A stretch of 14,602 nt of DNA. Origin: Haplosporangium gracile (Eukaryota; Mortierellomycota; Mortierellomycetes; Mortierellales; Mortierellaceae). The position numbers and the translations under genes are program-made. Location of the stretch: NCBI GenBank assembly GCA_015499985.1, contig JAAAUF010000974.1, positions 1 through 14,602 of the forward strand. Reading direction: 5' to 3'. The stretch's first letter is position 1; every line of letters starts with the position of its first letter. The notes beneath the pieces are model-generated. The model searched no databases. It saw only the letters and a list, made by a program, of their open reading frames with translations, and was not told the DNA's origin. Below, piece after piece: positions 1 through 9,911 of the stretch.

Positions 1-115
1 TTTTTTTTACTTGTACCAGGTTACGATACATAAAATGTCAAGTGTATGTGCGTGTGTGTGTGTGAAAATGGACTTTAACGACTAACTCGTATTCTCCTTC
101 CTATCCAATTGATAG
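1..115 (+). other. 3' part of an intron in the alternative NADH dehydrogenase gene
   Basis: Non-coding sequence that ends in a consensus acceptor, with AG at 114-115, and carries a good branch site CTAAC at 82-86. It contains a short GT-rich stretch at about 45-65. The following exon opens with two bases (AT) that complete a split codon, so this is a phase-1 intron. Its donor lies outside the window. Confidence 0.8.
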
Positions 116-1134
116 ATGTGTCGGACATCAAGGGATCGGTTAGCAATACCACTGTCCCCTACGACTACTTGGTCATGGCTATCGGAGCAGACAACCAGAC
201 CTTTGGCATGGCTGGCGTAAGAGAGTTTGCCTGCTTCTTGAAGGAGGTTTGGGATGCTCAAAAGATCAGGACCCGATTGATGGACTGTGTCGAGTCTGCA
301 GGATTCGCCAAGCAGGCCCCCGAGGAGGTTGACCGTCTGTTACACATGGTTGTCGTTGGAGGAGGCCCCACCGGAGTCGAGTACGCTGCAGAGTTGCACG
401 ATTTCTTGAAGGATGATCTGGAGGTCTGGTACCCTGAGCTGGCCGACAAATTCAGGATCACCCTTGTCGAGGCTCTCCCCAACGTTTTGCCCATGTTCTC
501 GTCGCAGTTGATTCAGTACACCGAGAGCACATTCAAGCAGAACAAGATCGAGGTCTTGACAAAGACGATGGTCAAGGAGGTCGCAGACAAGGAGATTAAG
601 GTCATGGATGCCAACAAGAACCTGGTCTCGATTCCCTATGGTCTTTTGGTCTGGGCTACCGGAAACTGCCCCCGCCCCTTGGCCCGCAAGCTGATGGCCC
701 GCCTCAAGGAGTCACAGACTTCTCCCCGCGGTGTCCTCGTTGACGATTACATGCGCGTTGCCGGTGCTCCCGATGTGTACGCTATCGGAGACTGCACCTT
801 CTCCAAGTACGCCCCCACTGCCCAGGTCGCCACCCAGCAGGGTCTCTATTTGGCTTCAGTCTTTGAGAACTTGGCCAGGATAGAGGAGGGCCAGAACAAG
901 AAGATCACTCCTTTTGAATACTCTCACCAGGGATCGTTGGCGTACATTGGATCGGACAAGGCTATTGCGGATCTGCCCTTCTTGAACGGCAATGTCTCGG
1001 TCGGAGGAGTTGCCACATATGTCTTCTGGCGCTCGGTCTATATCTCCAACATGTTCAGCTTCAGGAACCGTTTCTTGGTTGTTGGGGATTGGATGAAGTC
1101 CAAGGTCTTTGGACGCGATGTCTCTCGCGAGTAA
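116..1134 (+). CDS. Alternative (type II) NADH:ubiquinone oxidoreductase, C-terminal exon (5' partial)
   Basis: Single-subunit, rotenone-insensitive flavoenzyme of the mitochondrial inner membrane that passes electrons from NADH to ubiquinone without pumping protons (NDE/NDI type). About 339 residues are visible. In order they show a segment ending YDYLVMAIGA from the first FAD domain, the NADH-binding Rossmann motif VVGGGPTGVEYAAEL at about 357-396, the second FAD motif VYAIGDCT at about 775-800, the quinone-site signature APTAQVATQQG at about 811-843, and the C-terminal membrane-anchoring helix region up to the TAA at 1132-1134. The N-terminal FAD-binding GxGxxG and any targeting peptide lie upstream of the window. 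I see no EF-hand insert in this exon. Whether it faces the matrix or the intermembrane space cannot be decided from this part. No lesion is visible and codon use is GC-rich at third positions, as in a well-expressed gene. The exon start was set by the AG at 114-115, not by the TTG at 109. Confidence 0.95.
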
Positions 1135-1469
1135 AGAGTGATCGATCGCCCTTGTTATTTTGTTATTTTTTTCTTCCTTGTTGTTGATGATTAGATATGG
1201 ACACGTTCACATCCACACAAACCCACACCCTCCTCCCCTCACGCATCTTCATAATGAATATTAATCGCATTTTTTTTTTTCTTGTATATGTTGCTCTTTG
1301 AGATATTTATTGTTCAAATGGGACGAAAAGGGTGCACATCAATTATGCTACATATGCGGGATCTTTGTGACCAAACATTTATTTTCGTGCTGAATAAGTA
1401 TTTTACAAGGGCAAGAAAATGGGGGTGTCGAATAGAAGAAAACAACATTTAAGTAATGGTCGAGCGCGC
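1135..1469. other. 3' flank of the NADH dehydrogenase gene, AT-rich
   Basis: No coding signal is seen. The stretch holds the probable 3' UTR of the NADH dehydrogenase gene, with several T runs, including one at about 1269-1280, and an AT-rich end. No perfect AATAAA was found close to the stop. Towards 1469 it merges into the degenerate 3' end of the pirin remnant on the other strand. Confidence 0.5.
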
Positions 1470-1486
1470 AGTCGCGGGCGCGCTCG
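1461..1486. repeat. GC-rich inverted repeat
   Basis: CGAGCGCG and CGCGCTCG face each other across about 10 bases, giving an 8-bp perfect stem in otherwise AT-rich DNA, just past the conserved end of the pirin remnant. It could fold as a hairpin. No function is evident. Confidence 0.6.
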
Positions 1487-1953
1487 AGTCCATTCTGGTT
1501 ATATTGGTAATCCACAAACGTATCGTAGATCTCATCGGTGGTATTCATGACAAAGGGACCGTGTTGCACAATGGGTTCCTTCAGGGGTTCACCGGCAATG
1601 AACACAAAGTGTGCATCCTCCTCCTTGGTCTGGGATCTTGACTATTGTTGTACCGTCCTCGGAAAAGGTAAGAGTGTGATGCACTTTGCCCTCAAACTCT
1701 TTGTCACTGAAAATGGCTTCATCTTGAGTCACATACATTCCCTGGCCAAGAAACGGGTTTCGAGAACTATAGAATTTGGTTTCGTGGTGAAGAATAAACG
1801 TTTTTATTATCATCATTTCGTTCTTAGACGGAGGATAACACGAACAAACGAGAGAGAGGGAAACAAGCACATGTAGATAAAGGCAACGATGCCTTTTGAG
1901 CTACTGCTCTGATTGATAGCAGCCTCATTGTGTCCGACTTGACTGAACCAGTT
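1470..1953 (-). pseudogene. Pirin-like gene remnant (cupin protein), 5'-truncated and frameshifted
   Basis: Read on the minus strand, three pieces line up with pirins, iron-binding bicupin proteins with nuclear cofactor or quercetinase-type roles. Piece 1, about 1953-1870, ends in KGIVAFIYM, like the pirin 'P.G..AFIY' strand. Piece 2, about 1735-1620, contains EFEGKVHHTLTFSEDGTTI. Piece 3, about 1625-1480, contains IAGEPLKEPIVQHGPFVMNT, the pirin C-terminal signature, then NGLERAR. Pieces 2 and 3 are in different frames; the switch near 1626-1632 is explained by one extra base (or two missing). A GT-AG intron of about 164 nt (1870-1707) could join pieces 1 and 2 in phase, but this is tentative. 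The N-terminal half with the metal-binding histidines is not found up to the promoter of the next gene. I call it a dead fragment. The pirin identity of piece 3 is strong; piece 1 is weak. Confidence 0.65.
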
Positions 1954-2324
1954 GCTACTACAGCAACGGGAACTGATCACTGTGTGTTTGATGATCAATA
2001 TCTTTAACCTCGAAAGGCGGTAGTGGCTTGAAGACTTGTTTCTCTCCTTTTTTTTCGTTTGGTGGCAAATGTCGAAATACAGATGAGAGGCGTTATTCCA
2101 ATAAATAGAGCATTGGCGTTGGTGCTCCGTAGCAGAATAGCGCATCCTTCCGTAGCAGAATTGCACACCCTTCCGTCTGTTTTCATATAAATATTCTCGT
2201 GTTGTTTTCCTTACGCCCTTTCTTCTCCTCTCTTTTCTTCTCTTCAGACTTCACAATTGTCACCCCATCACCACTACCACCTACAAACACATATATCCAC
2301 AGACAATTACTCCCAAACACCACT
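1954..2324 (+). promoter_or_regulatory. Upstream region of the membrane-protein gene, with TATA-like box
   Basis: No gene is seen. A TATAAATA box lies at 2186-2193, about 130 bases before the first ATG of the membrane-protein gene. It is followed by a pyrimidine-rich leader (about 2200-2246) of the kind common upstream of fungal genes. The first ATG downstream of this box is 2325. A 23-bp tandem repeat lies just upstream of the box. Confidence 0.45.
2127..2172 (+). repeat. Two tandem 23-bp repeats in promoter region
   Basis: CCGTAGCAGAATAGCGCATC continuing to CTT at 2149 is followed directly by CCGTAGCAGAATTGCACACC continuing to CTT at 2172, and then the start of a third unit (CCGT). The two 23-bp units differ at a few positions. 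The array sits just upstream of the TATAAATA at 2186, so it could be a duplicated binding site; that role is inference. Confidence 0.75.
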
Positions 2325-3805
2325 ATGCTTTCAATGTGTCAAAAAAGGGCAAACCTACTCCGTCCACTTGGGTATCATTGGCCTCGAGTCATTGTTGCCA
2401 CTCTGTCATTGTATTCTCTCTTCCACTCTATTCCAAGATTATTTCGTCCCCTAAATAGCTCTCCAGGTAGTGTATCCGCAAGCGATAATGTCGTAGCAAT
2501 GATACCCAATTCGTACTTCCAATCTCTCTAACCCTCGCTTCCCCTCTACTCCTCCATTGTCATCAATTCTTGGCTTTTGTGTCCATTTCTATTTATTAGA
2601 AACGCTTGCCAAAGCTTCCTCCTTCTCTTATTACCCCATGTACTTCCACATTGCCCTTGGGCTCGCAATTGGACTTCAGCGAGTCCATGTTGCCTATAAG
2701 CCATCAACAAGATTAGCCCAGTTGGCGTTCAATATCTGGCTTGTGGGCGCACTTTTCGGTGGAGTTTTTAGCATCTTGGTCTACTCCTATTCCCAATTTG
2801 TCCCCTCGTTCAAGGAGCGCGTCAACAATGCCACTGCCCTTGAACAAAACCACACCTTAGAGTTGTTTCCGCAACAGCCAACAATAACAACGACACCACA
2901 ATCGACAACGACTTTGGCCCTTGTTGTGACTGTGTGGAAGGGTGTCGAGCCTTGGATGCCCTCTGCGCTCAACATGTTGCTTGGGGGTGCATTGTGGACA
3001 ATCTTGAGTCAAAGGCGACAATCAGATTTTGAGCTAGAAGTTCGACAGGAACAACAGGGACACCGCATCCTGTCTGCTAACAATGGCCTCCCTGTGCCTG
3101 TTGCGTCGGCATCGAATGTGGAGGGGTTCAAGACCGAGGCCGAGATCCATCGATTGAGACTGAGAGTGCCAATGTGGCCTCGTTTCTTTGTGGGCGTCTG
3201 GCTGCTGCTGAGAACGATTGATGGAATGAGCCGTATTTCTCGCATTTCTGGTAAGTTACAATCAAAATAGCTTCCAAAGATGGAGATGTCTGAGCTGTTG
3301 TTATCCTCTGCTCTTAAACAAACATACAAAAGAAGGATGGGCGCATTCTAGACTATCCGAAAACAGATGCCGTGTAGTGTACTTCGCAACTAACCCACGC
3401 CGTCCCTCTCCTTCCTTATTTCGACTTTGTCTACCAAATGCAGGAAGGATAGATCAGGCAGAATGGGCTTTTTATTTGGTACAGGGGATTGTAGGGCTAT
3501 ACATCATTTATTCCAAGTCCCTCATCCACACCCAATGGCTCTTCTACTCCATCTGTACCACAACCTTCCACACTGTCTCAAACTCTAACATAAAACAGTG
3601 GAACGAGGATTTTTCTGAAGCACCCTTACCATCAAGAGACGAACATACAAGGCAGCAATTTACAGAGGAGATGGCCTTTTCCCCTGCTGTCAAGATGATT
3701 GCCTTTAATGCGTTGTTCGTATACCGACTTTGGGTCGCTTGGCGCCTGGTGGAGGATTTGAAGGCACGCGATGCGCGAGTTGCGAGGGCAAGAAGAATAC
3801 AATGA
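2325..3805 (+). CDS. Multi-pass membrane protein of unknown function, three exons
   Basis: Exons are 2325-2466, 2600-3250 and 3444-3805, giving 384 residues. Intron 1 (2467-2599) and intron 2 (3251-3443) both start with GT, end with AG and are phase 1. Each split codon (GAA, then GGA) restores the frame exactly, and intron 2 has the strong donor GTAAGT. I do not recognise a named family. Hydrophobic stretches suggest at least five membrane segments: at about residues 21-33, 56-75 and 86-110, one around NMLLGGALWTIL, and one in the last exon at YLVQGIVGLYIIYS. A polar Thr/Gln-rich loop between the third and fourth holds two possible N-glycosylation sites (NAT, NHT). The protein ends in a basic amphipathic tail, RLWVAWRLVEDLKARDARVA. 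This tail and the NEDF motif recur in the copy at about 14100-14497, which supports both the reading frame and a real gene family. The start is the first ATG after the TATA-like box; a second in-frame ATG follows at 2334. Confidence 0.8.
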
Positions 3806-3923
3806 TATTTTTCAGAAACACATTCTTCGTCTACGAAGGTAACAAAAAAAAAAGAAAACTGGCCTACCGGGTACCAAACACGGATGATTTTCGTTCTCAT
3901 CCAATATGATCATTACTTTCTTC

Positions 3924-3929
3924 AATAAA
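3924..3929 (+). terminator. Possible polyadenylation signal AATAAA
   Basis: AATAAA lies about 120 bases after the TGA of the membrane-protein gene, followed by an A-rich stretch. Position and sequence fit a 3'-end processing signal for that gene. Confidence 0.5.
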
Positions 3930-4000
3930 AAAATATGAAAGACAACATACTAAGTAAAAAGTGAAGGGTGTAGAGACTGTAATTCAAGGAGGCATCCACG

Positions 4001-4020
4001 AGAGAGAGAGAGAGAGAGAG
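4001..4020. repeat. (GA)n microsatellite
   Basis: About ten uninterrupted GA units in the intergenic stretch. Confidence 0.9.
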
Positions 4021-5041
4021 ATCTTTGAATGAAACACGTTGGAAAAACAGAGATTTGACAACGAATAAAACACTCCAGTTCGCATTCGTAGTTCTGTGCA
4101 TATCCACGATATAGCTACTTTTCTGTCCTTCTCTCGCCATTTTTTGTATAATCTTGGCTGTTTAATATTCGATAAGTGTTGCTATTTCACAATGGTGGTA
4201 CAAATGTGGAGTGGTAATGCCCTCCATTGCCGCTAATCTCTGAAATACTCCGAAAACTCAACAGAACATTTCTTTGATTCCTCTTTCCTCCCTAGCTCGT
4301 TCATTACCTCTCTTGCATTAGACTGATTCTCTGCGCTGCTCTCAATTCTTTTTGTTGCTTTCTTCCAATGTCTCGTACTCTCTTGCTGCCTCTCGCCTTC
4401 AGTTACAGCCTCTTGTCATTTACTTTCACTTGCTCAAGATTCCTTGTGTTCTTTGTTACTTTCCTCATTCCGTTGCATTTTCATAGGCCATCTCTCGGCA
4501 GCTGTAATCGTTTTATTGCAGTACTAGGAAACCACTCTTTATATCACACGGCTAAACCCTTTCACACTGTGGGCTGTGCCAGATGGAAAGAATGCAATGT
4601 CGCCGGTTAGAAAACTTTGAGTGTGAAGACCATACGGCCCAAGCGCAGAATGAAGCGCCGCACAGTGTTGGACCTGTCCCTCTCATCGGCTGTCAACTAG
4701 AGACCTATCATTTTCCCAGCTCTGACGGCACAGCGAAATCCTTTTCGTTCGTTTTTTTATTATCAACATCTTCGGACGGCATGTCTTACCAACATCAACT
4801 GCACTTTAGGTTCAGGTTCGGTGATTACGTGCCAACTTTCAACCAAAAAAAAAAAACAAAAAAGAAAGACGCCCTCCAAGATCAGCGAACGCCTTCATTC
4901 CCACATTCTAGGGTCCAAGTCTCTGTGCGAGATTACAGGAATCCAGACCCAACCACTACTCCGCACACGAGCGTGAAGATCACGAAACTGGAACATTTAC
5001 CTCGCCTCTGACCATCGCCTTGTCTGCATGCAATTGTTGTT

Positions 5042-5047
5042 TTTATT
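5042..5047 (-). terminator. Possible polyadenylation signal AATAAA (minus strand)
   Basis: TTTATT on the plus strand reads AATAAA on the minus strand, only a few bases after the TAA (5054-5052) of the seven-exon gene. Stop and signal are similarly close in the CRN gene of this window. Confidence 0.5.
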
Positions 5048-5051
5048 TTTG

Positions 5052-7554
5052 TTACTTCGCTGACGCGCAAGAGAACACAGACGGTCTTCTCTTGCAGCTC
5101 TTCATTGGAGTTGCTGAGGTACTCTGAATGGCTGACACAGCCTCCTCCAACAGCTCGCGCATCTCATGATCAAGAGGAGCGGCGTCTTCCCCTCGCGCAT
5201 CGACCTCTGCTTTGACACGCATCGCCAACTCGAGGCAACGAAGGATGGACACCTTGGTTTTCTTTCCAAATTCGCTTTTCTTCAGCGGGACAAAGAAAGA
5301 GTCAAAGTGAACAAGCCGAAAAACGCCACGAAAGTCAAGTCGCCAGAGCTTGGTTTCATCCTTGAATGAGCTGGACCCAAAGACAGCGATTCCGCTCAGA
5401 GGAACTGAATGCTTGCAAGTGGCCCTGACTTGACTGACCCATGAATCCCTCATTGCCCTAGCGAGCTTGAATTCATCCCGCCTCAGCTTCTCCGCCTTTG
5501 GGCTGTGATGGTCGAGGCTTCTGAGAGGAATATTTGGCTGTCTCCCCAAATAGCGACCCCGTCAGCATATTGGCCTGGTTGCTTGGCTTCCGTCAGGTCA
5601 TCCTTTTCCAAGTTCTTGCGCTCAAGGACTCCAGAGATGAGAACTTCTAGGTACTGTGTCTCAACACCTGTCATTGTCATTGCACCTCTGATAAATGGCC
5701 ACGTCAAGTCCGCAAAACCTTGTCGTTCATTGATATGAATGGGGACGTGGTCTAGGAAGGTAAAGTAGTGCGCGCTAGATGATGAAGGTACAGCATATGG
5801 GAAAAGTCTTTCAGCTTATCGAGTATGGTTGATACTTTTAGCGAACAAAAAAAAAAAAAACTTACTATGATGAAATGACGGACATGATGTAGCGCGCGAC
5901 CGGGTCCTTCATGCTCTCGTCTGTAATCGCCTCAGCCACGTCGTCGTAGTGGTTCTTTGCAAAGACGCGACCCAAGATACCTGTCAAAGTTGGCCAGGTT
6001 GCATGTAGCTCGCCGACGAGATCTAACTTGCTTGCTGCTTTGCCGACATCTGGGGCGAGGCTCTTTTTGAACTTGGAGCCTACGCTCAAGTCAGCTACTC
6101 CGTCGCGAGCAAGCGAGAAATCGTGCAAGTTCTCTGCTCTGAACTCCTGAAACTTTTGAACAAGGTCCATATCCTTCACAGTCCACTTCACCGGCTGATT
6201 AAGACTGACGTAATGTTTCAAATTCAAGGTGGGATCTATCAAGTAGCAGAAGAGAGAGGAAACCCATCGTAAGTTCTTGCCGGCTGAGGCATTGGAGAGT
6301 GCGATGGTTTCTCCATATCAAATACAAACCTGGGAATTCAGGCTCACGAGTAGGATGACTGGGGCTTCCATTGCTCGCGCTGGCACTACTGCCATTGCCG
6401 CCTGCGTACATGGTCGAATCACTGATGTTTTTACTGCTACCACTGCTTGGTGCTCCAGTCAATGATGGCCATGACGCTCCCTAAATGATTGAATCAATAT
6501 CGGTAAGTCAGGAATTAATATGCATGGTACGGTAGAAGTAACTATTGTCAGGAGCCAGAAGTGTATACTTACAGAGCACACTCGTTGTTGTGTGCTTGAT
6601 CCAAGCACGGATTCATCAATCTCGGTTTCTGCTGTATGAGCTTGGACGAGGAACGGATTGTTGGAATCCTCTAACGCTAGCTATTGTAAAGGGATCATAT
6701 ATCATCTGTGAGTATCTACAGTATTAACAGGCATATATTTCCACGTGTTCATCCTAATATAGTTTCATGAGAGATACTCTGTAGCATTGACCCAGTGTAC
6801 ATACCTCTTTCCGGCTGCTCAGGTCGGGCTCTCTACTAGTCTCGGTCATCGTCGACGTCGAACCTCCATTCGTACTCGATCGCTTCCGCTTCTTGAGACT
6901 TGATGATGCTGTCGACGACGATGAGGGCACTGAGGAAGTCCTAGCAGCAGCTTGACCAGATGATTCGTCATCTATATTATCATACTATAACATGAGTACA
7001 GAAGTCTACTTCCTGCACTTTCTTTGTCCGAACCTAGTCAGTTATGGTATAACAGTAAATGTCTTGTCTTACCTTTTGGCTGTGGTAATATATCCTATGT
7101 CAAGAGATAACAATAGTAAGTGGAGTGTAAAGTACCAAAATACAATAAGAAAAAAAACCAGTTTGACGCTTACATGACCAATTGTTTTCATTGCATTTGT
7201 TGAAAGCTTGGCTTGCATCCTGGTGAATGACAGCTGGTTTTCCACCGAGGCTTTGCGCATTTCGCTCGCTGTTTCCGCCTCCAATATCACCATTCTCCCA
7301 CTGTCGGTGTTTTGAAGGTATCGCCATAGGCTAGCAGCATATGCACCAGGAGGCACCTGCATCTTCGAAATAGTTTTCAACCCCTGTAGAAAATCCTGAA
7401 CTTGGGTGGCGTCAGGATGTAAGGCAAAGTGCGAGGGATGCCACTCACTGGGATGGTGTTGCTTGAAGTATGTATGCACTTCGATCTTGTCCAGTTTCGT
7501 GGTCTCATGACCTTCCTGGAATTTTTGAAACCCAGGAAGTGAAAAACGACCCAT
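5052..7554 (-). CDS. Seven-exon nuclear-type protein of unknown function, with one apparent frameshift
   Basis: Minus-strand exons are 7554-7174, 7094-7073 (22-nt microexon), 6971-6805, 6680-6573, 6480-6330, 6235-5866 and 5774-5052. All six introns (79, 101, 124, 92, 94 and 91 nt) are GT-AG, and every junction agrees in phase. This is strong support for the model. The last exon changes frame by one missing base near 5510, just after the residues FLSEAS. Both sides look like conserved protein, and the full product would be about 640 residues. Parts: an N-terminal region, MGRFSLPGFQKFQEGHETTK and onward (1-127); a Ser-rich linker with the basic cluster KKRKR at about 161-165, a likely nuclear localisation signal; a second low-complexity linker (about 227-275); and a large C-terminal region with WPTLTGILGRVF, WPFIRGAMTM, ADGV (D471), FLSEAS (E485) and RAMRDSWVSQVRATC. 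I believe similar uncharacterised proteins are common in Mortierella. The ADGV...FLSEAS spacing weakly recalls PD-(D/E)XK nucleases, but the lysine is absent. Function unknown. Confidence 0.75.
7073..7094 (-). other. 22-nt microexon of the seven-exon gene
   Basis: It is flanked by an acceptor ending ACATAG and the donor GTAAGA. It enters at phase 0, encodes seven codons (DILPQPK) and leaves one base. That base completes a GAT codon with the next exon, which starts AT GAC GAA. Without it, exon 1 (phase 0) could not join exon 3 (which needs one base). Confidence 0.7.
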
Positions 7555-8111
7555 GTTCGGGAGATATTCACTATGTAATATTTGCTCTCAAAAGGTAGTT
7601 AGATACTATGTAACAAATCAACGAAAGTAGGCTTGTACATGCTAAGTGCAGGTGGATATTAGGGGATTCCCAGTCTCATAAACCCAAATGAAAGCTTGGG
7701 ATACAATACCTTCGACCCAGTGCTCACCCCGAACAAAGGACCGCATAGTTGAACTGCCACATATCCACCCCGGACATGCGCGAAGGAGCTGTGTCCTTTC
7801 ATCAACCATGAGAAAACAATAAAACGATGGTGGGGCAAAATCCTAATGCGATAATACCTAATGTAATAAATCAAGAACCTTGGCGATTTCAGAGAAAAGG
7901 ATGGATGCGATGATGAAGCGAGCGAAGAGGCGATGGAGAGGTAAGTAAGTAAGCGAGGCGATGAGGAAAGCAGGACAATGGACGCGAGAATTACGTCACC
8001 GAAGCAAGAAAATCGTCCGCCCAGGGACAAAATCATAGTAGTTTTGTCCTTAAACGCTTTTCGAATAAATGAATCGAAATGTTATTCAGTCAGAAAAATT
8101 ATTCGATCACA
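7555..8111. other. Intergenic region upstream of the seven-exon gene
   Basis: No gene is recognised. It holds the presumed promoter of the minus-strand seven-exon gene, with no clear TATA box, and then a GA/GCGA-rich stretch (about 7900-7970). Near the transposon it also carries an extra copy of the transposon end motif. An open frame on the minus strand (8036-7659) is low-complexity and partly derived from that end motif. Confidence 0.5.
8014..8049. repeat. Extra copy of transposon-end motif with local inverted repeat
   Basis: Bases 8014-8033, CGTCCGCCCAGGGACAAAAT, nearly repeat the transposon's left end at 8113-8132, 99 bases away. GGACAAAA at 8025-8032 is answered by TTTTGTCC at 8042-8049, an 8-bp inverted repeat. 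It may be a second, older end of the same element or of a related one. Confidence 0.6.
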
Positions 8112-8140
8112 CGACTCCGCCCAGGGACAAAAATGAGAAG
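8112..8140 (+). repeat. Left terminal inverted repeat of the transposon
   Basis: CGACTCCGCCCAGGGACAAA, continuing AATGAGAAG, pairs with the complement of 9946-9973. Confidence 0.75.
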
Positions 8141-9725
8141 ATGGTAGATTCTGTCGCCGTCAGGTCGTCCTCGCTTTCGCTATTACTTTTGTCGCCGGCA
8201 TAACCACTGTAGTTACTGTAGTCAGCGGTGAGTTCTTCCTCAGCATCTAGGGGTTCAACAATCACTCTTCCAACACGACGCTCAAGCAATTCCTCCTCCT
8301 CCCCTTCCTCACCTTCTCGAGACTGATTCTCCATAAGATATTTCTCCATCCACTGCTGCTCCTCATCGTTCCCCTCGCAGCCCTCCTCTCCCTGACGGTT
8401 CTCATCCACTGTTTTCTTCTCACTGCTGCCATTGTTGGTGTTGGTGTTGTTGAAATTTTGGTTGTCATTGCTTACTGCTGAAGACAATAACTGAGCGGCT
8501 TGCTGAACCTCCTCCCGCTCGCCATAAAACCGCAAAAGATCTTTCAACGCCTTGTTTGCCCCGATCTCCGCCACCGGTCCAGCGCTCAGCATCTTTTTGG
8601 TCGCCCTGAGTCATCCAATGTCCATCAGACCAAGTGCCGTCGTCGGTATGCCGGGTCGGATCATCAATGTCATTATGCGCAGGACAGGAGTCCAGCAGGA
8701 GAAGGGTAGATCGCTGAAGCTGTTGATCAAGAGCAATCAACCAACGCATAAAAATGTGGCGGTTCATCCATTCTGAGCCGTTCTTCTCTATCTCGATTCT
8801 GTCCTTGGCCGCGTCTTCCACCTCTCGAGCCATGTTCTTGGTTAGTGTATAAAAAAATAAGAAAATGGTTAATTTACTACATGCACATAATCAGCACCAA
8901 CTAAAGAAAAAAATGTTGGTCGCAAAAAACCACAGAAAAAAGACCAGCAAGAGTAACACATTACCAATAACCAAAGGCCTTAACGCAGATATCTCTTCCC
9001 TTTCTGACAGAGCAAGGGACGAGCCAGAAGCATTGACACAGAAAAGGATAGACGCACGACAGCTTCTGTTGGCTTTGACTCCACTTTTCTCCTCGGGAAA
9101 AGTATACGACCTTGTGACCAGCTCCTTGAGGTCTCATCGCAATCAAAATATCATCGGCTGGGTAGGTAGCACATACCGTGCGAATTTCGCGCAATCGAGG
9201 CTCGATGGCTTCCAAGTCGACTCCTCCTGCTTCCTCGTAAAGCTGATGGTACGAAATTTGACAGCGTTTCTTGAAAGCATCAAACCGGGATGTCGAAAAG
9301 GAGGGAGCAATACCGCCTCTCAGGTCGTCGAGGTCGAAACGGTCAACAAGAATGGTATAGGTCACCTGGGCGGCCTCCTTAATCACCTTGCCATCGACAG
9401 GAACATGTCTCGACCGTTAGTCCTCCAGCTATAAAAATAGAACTTCCTCCACAATCCTGTTCTTGCGGTTGACAATGTATTTGAAGCTGACGGGTAGCAG
9501 TTCAGCCACTTGTCGAAGAGAGCTCTCCTTTAGGAGGAAGTTGGATAGCGTGCTTCGGGGAATGCTATATTCAATGTATTCCCCAAAGTTCCTGAGTGTG
9601 ACGACCGACTTGTCTTCGGACTTCTTTGTAGACTTGGGGACTCGCATATGCTTCTGGAGGTGGCGGAAGATGTCGATAAGTTCGACCTTGACATGGAGAG
9701 TGTAGCATGTCCTCATCTTAGGAAT
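8141..9725 (-). pseudogene. Tigger/CENP-B-type transposase, heavily mutated
   Basis: Minus strand, N- to C-terminus. About 9725-9430: a psq-type helix-turn-helix, including KVELIDIFRHLQKHMR and YSIPRSTLSNFLLKESSLRQ. About 9428-9130: a CENP-B-type second DNA-binding domain, with VPVDGKVIKEAA, SRFDAFKKRCQIS and VDLEAIEPRLREIRTVCATY. About 9060-8960, in another frame: ILFCVNASGS and LRPLVIGN of the DDE domain. About 8785-8690: WMNRHIFMRWLIALDQQL and LLLLDSCPAHN with the second catalytic Asp. About 8592-8107, again in a different frame: an acidic C-terminal region from LKDLLRFYGEREEV. Lesions: TAG at 9431-9429 where a Trp is expected, TAA at 9419-9417, at least two frame changes, and loss of the DETGL block with the first catalytic Asp after YPADDI. 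Clearly dead. Confidence 0.8.
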
Positions 9726-9911
9726 AGCAAAGACACCGGGATGAGGGAAGAGGAGCCCGGAATGATGGACATCAGTCCTGGCACACTTCATGAGGTCGTC
9801 ATACCTCAAGCCACGCAGAGTATAGTGGGCTTGGAGGTGCACTTTTGTGTATATTCAGGACGCGTCGCTAATAAGGGGGAGTTGTAAGGGCGAACAGAGT
9901 TCGCTTTGTTT

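Larger units (their letters stand above)
3806..5051. other. Long intergenic stretch without a recognisable gene
   Basis: Nothing in six frames resembles a known protein. It contains the 3' flank of the membrane-protein gene, a (GA)n microsatellite at about 4001-4020, a pyrimidine-rich part at about 4255-4500 and an A-rich tract at about 4843-4866. A 142-codon open frame starts at an ATG at 4583, but it spans the poly-A tract, lacks domains and has no convincing promoter, so I do not call it a gene. Confidence 0.6.

Noticed and set aside
4583..5011. 142-codon open frame starting at an ATG
   Set aside because: It runs through an A-rich tract (KKKTKKK), shows no domain or intron logic, and the surrounding DNA looks non-coding.
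7659..8036. 125-codon minus-strand open frame
   Set aside because: Low-complexity Ser/Leu-rich translation of a GA/GCGA-rich stretch. Its start lies within the transposon-end motif. No family resemblance.
8107..8592. Acidic 161-residue minus-strand protein as an independent gene
   Set aside because: Its beginning (LKDLLRFYGEREEV) and position, between the DDE domain and the left inverted repeat, fit the C-terminal tail of the broken transposase in a shifted frame.
8865..9434. 189-codon plus-strand open frame across the transposon
   Set aside because: It is the shadow of the minus-strand transposase, whose CENP-B-type and DDE motifs are clear on the opposite strand.
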